A DNA stretch of 6,688 bases from Sphingobacteriales bacterium (GTDB lineage: Bacteria > Bacteroidota > Bacteroidia > Chitinophagales > Chitinophagaceae): the NCBI GenBank assembly GCA_024640385.1, contig JAHEFC010000058.1, positions 7,207 to 13,894 on the forward strand, given 5' to 3'. The notes beneath the pieces are model-generated. The model saw nothing but the letters and a program-made list of their open reading frames with translations. It did no database searches and had not been told where the DNA came from. This document shows, piece by piece, positions 5,820 through 6,688 of the stretch (position 1 is its first letter; the number at the start of each line of letters is the position of its first letter). A program made the position numbers and the translations under genes.

Positions 5820-6263
5820 ATGACTCATACAAATACAAGTAACATTACAATCAGATCGGCCTTTGTATTATTTTCCCTGGTAATGCTTACAACTTTCAAT
5901 TCCTGTGCAAAAAAAGTCTCGTTTCAAACATCCCCGATTGTACCTGCCGCTGAGGGATCGGTCAAACTCACAAAAGACAACAACAATAACTACGGAATAA
6001 AAATATACCTGGCCAACCTGGCGGAACCAACCAGGCTTATGCCTTCAAAAACCTCCTATGTGGTATGGATGGAAACCAATGAGAATTCCACGAAAAATAT
6101 CGGACAGATCAATACGTCCTCCAGTTTCATGTCCAGCAAACTGACAGCCTCATTTGAAACCGTTTCACCGGTTAAGCCTACCAAGATATACATTACTGCA
6201 GAAGATGACCCAGGTGTACAGTACCCCGGAACGCAGGTTGTATTGACCACAGCATCTTTTTGA
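5820..6263 (+). CDS. Small predicted lipoprotein, function unknown (147 residues)
   Basis: The N-terminus has a polar start, a hydrophobic segment (about 12-24) and a lipobox ending in Cys29 (TFNSC), followed by AKK. This is typical of a signal-peptidase-II lipoprotein of Bacteroidota. The mature part of about 118 residues is beta-rich and contains KLTKDNNNNYGIKIYLANLA, YVVWMETNENSTKNIG and PTKIYITAEDDPG. The pattern of a Y-V-V-W-M strand and a closing I-T-A-E-D-D...P strand resembles the extracytoplasmic RskA-like (anti-sigma-K) beta-domain, here without a transmembrane or anti-sigma part; this resemblance is by eye only. The start at ATG 5820 has an A-rich upstream (AATAAAAAAGCA), usual for the phylum. 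It lies 34 bases after the cupin gene, so co-expression is likely. It ends before a strong terminator. Confidence 0.85.
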   Translation: MTHTNTSNITIRSAFVLFSLVMLTTFNSCAKKVSFQTSPIVPAAEGSVKLTKDNNNNYGIKIYLANLAEPTRLMPSKTSYVVWMETNENSTKNIGQINTSSSFMSSKLTASFETVSPVKPTKIYITAEDDPGVQYPGTQVVLTTASF

Positions 6264-6331
6264 TCCGCCGCCGTTGACACCTTTAAAACACATTCGGTAT
6301 GTTTTGAACTATTGTAAATGCCCTGAAAACA

Positions 6332-6358
6332 AATGCCCCTTGATCAACAAGGGGCATT
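6332..6358. terminator. Bidirectional terminator hairpin between convergent genes
   Basis: AATGCCCCTTG (6332-6342) pairs perfectly with CAAGGGGCATT (6348-6358) around a 5-base loop, giving an 11-pair GC-rich stem. On the plus strand it is followed by CTATTTG, a weak T-run. On the minus strand it is followed by TTTGTTTTC, a better one. It lies between the lipoprotein gene (stop at 6263) and the convergent deacetylase gene (stop at 6379) and probably ends both transcripts. Confidence 0.85.
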
Positions 6359-6378
6359 CTATTTGACGGATGTCAAAC

Positions 6379-6688
6379 TCATTTACCCAACATAGGAAAT
6401 ATCCTCCTGATCTCATCAGCACCGGGCTGCATACCATATTCGCAAATCTCAAATGCTTCCACATATTTCACTTTAGCTGCTCTTTCTGATCCATACCATT
6501 GCTCCAGCGATGTTTTCAGCGCCGGTGTAATCTCCCTGGACTGTCGCTTCAACAACCAAGGTTCCCATTGCGAACGGTCTTTCGGCACTTCATCATAATA
6601 TCCTCCTATCCATGGCAACCATTCGAAGTATTGCGATTCGTGAGCGGCAAGAGCATGAACTTTTTTATCGATCACCGGACTGATATCA
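6379..6688 (-). CDS. PIG-L family deacetylase, C-terminal fragment (5' end outside window)
   Basis: The last 103 codons of a gene that enters from the right edge. The frame stays open to base 6688, and the GTG near 6675 is an internal Val, not a start. Visible pieces are DISPVIDKKVHALAAHESQ, then YFEWLPWIGGYYDEVPKD, KVKYVEAFEICEYG and ADEIRRIFPMLGK. This C-terminal pattern is what I know from PIG-L (LmbE-like, GlcNAc-PI de-N-acetylase family) proteins: the helix with K-x-x-A-L-x-x-H-x-S-Q is the late family signature, and its His may help bind the catalytic zinc. The main metal site (AHPDD) would be near the N-terminus and is not visible. These enzymes remove N-acetyl groups from sugar conjugates; the substrate here is unknown. 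The gene is convergent with the lipoprotein gene and shares its terminator. Confidence 0.82.
   Translation of the reverse strand, partial: DISPVIDKKVHALAAHESQYFEWLPWIGGYYDEVPKDRSQWEPWLLKRQSREITPALKTSLEQWYGSERAAKVKYVEAFEICEYGMQPGADEIRRIFPMLGK

Noticed and set aside
1..6688. Search for transposase, tRNA, rRNA, CRISPR or phage features
   Set aside because: No repeat arrays, terminal inverted repeats, cloverleaf-like segments or recombinase motifs were seen; the whole window is explained by housekeeping-like genes and short gaps.

Overview
The window most likely comes from a Bacteroidota genome, in or near Chitinophagaceae. The evidence is moderate GC, A-rich rather than strong Shine-Dalgarno start contexts, a short Bacteroidota-style lipobox, and protein families I know mainly from that phylum: the AraC protein with an HMA-like N-terminus, the 'KKTTGN' cupin, and a sigma-54 regulator next to kdp. 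This placement is inference from sequence style and memory, not from a search.

Left half, all on the minus strand and read from high to low coordinates: an interrupted single-domain response regulator (4570-4133), a full-length sigma-54-dependent response regulator (4054-2726), and an intrinsic terminator (2704-2680). The kdp potassium-uptake operon follows: two tiny membrane ORFs (2560-2450 and 2439-2353), kdpF (2348-2268), kdpA (2255-540) and the first 175 codons of kdpB (526-1, running off the window). The small genes lie 4 to 13 bases apart, so they are very probably one transcription unit. Kdp is the high-affinity, ATP-driven K+ pump: KdpA carries K+, KdpB is the P-type ATPase, and KdpF is a small stabilising peptide. 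KdpC is expected beyond the window edge. The adjacent sigma-54 activator is the obvious candidate to control the operon, but only a weak -24/-12-like match is visible.

Right half: a 180-base divergent intergenic region leads to three plus-strand genes. These are an AraC-type regulator (4751-5311), a small cupin protein (5432-5785) and a small predicted lipoprotein (5820-6263). A strong bidirectional terminator hairpin (6332-6358) separates them from the 3' end of a convergent PIG-L-type deacetylase gene (6379-6688).

Most of the window is ordinary. The points most worth a second look are the two unnamed micro-ORFs in front of kdpF, the receiver gene split by one in-frame TAA, and the terminator that overlaps a possible sigma-54 promoter. 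I see no mobile element, CRISPR array, tRNA or rRNA.
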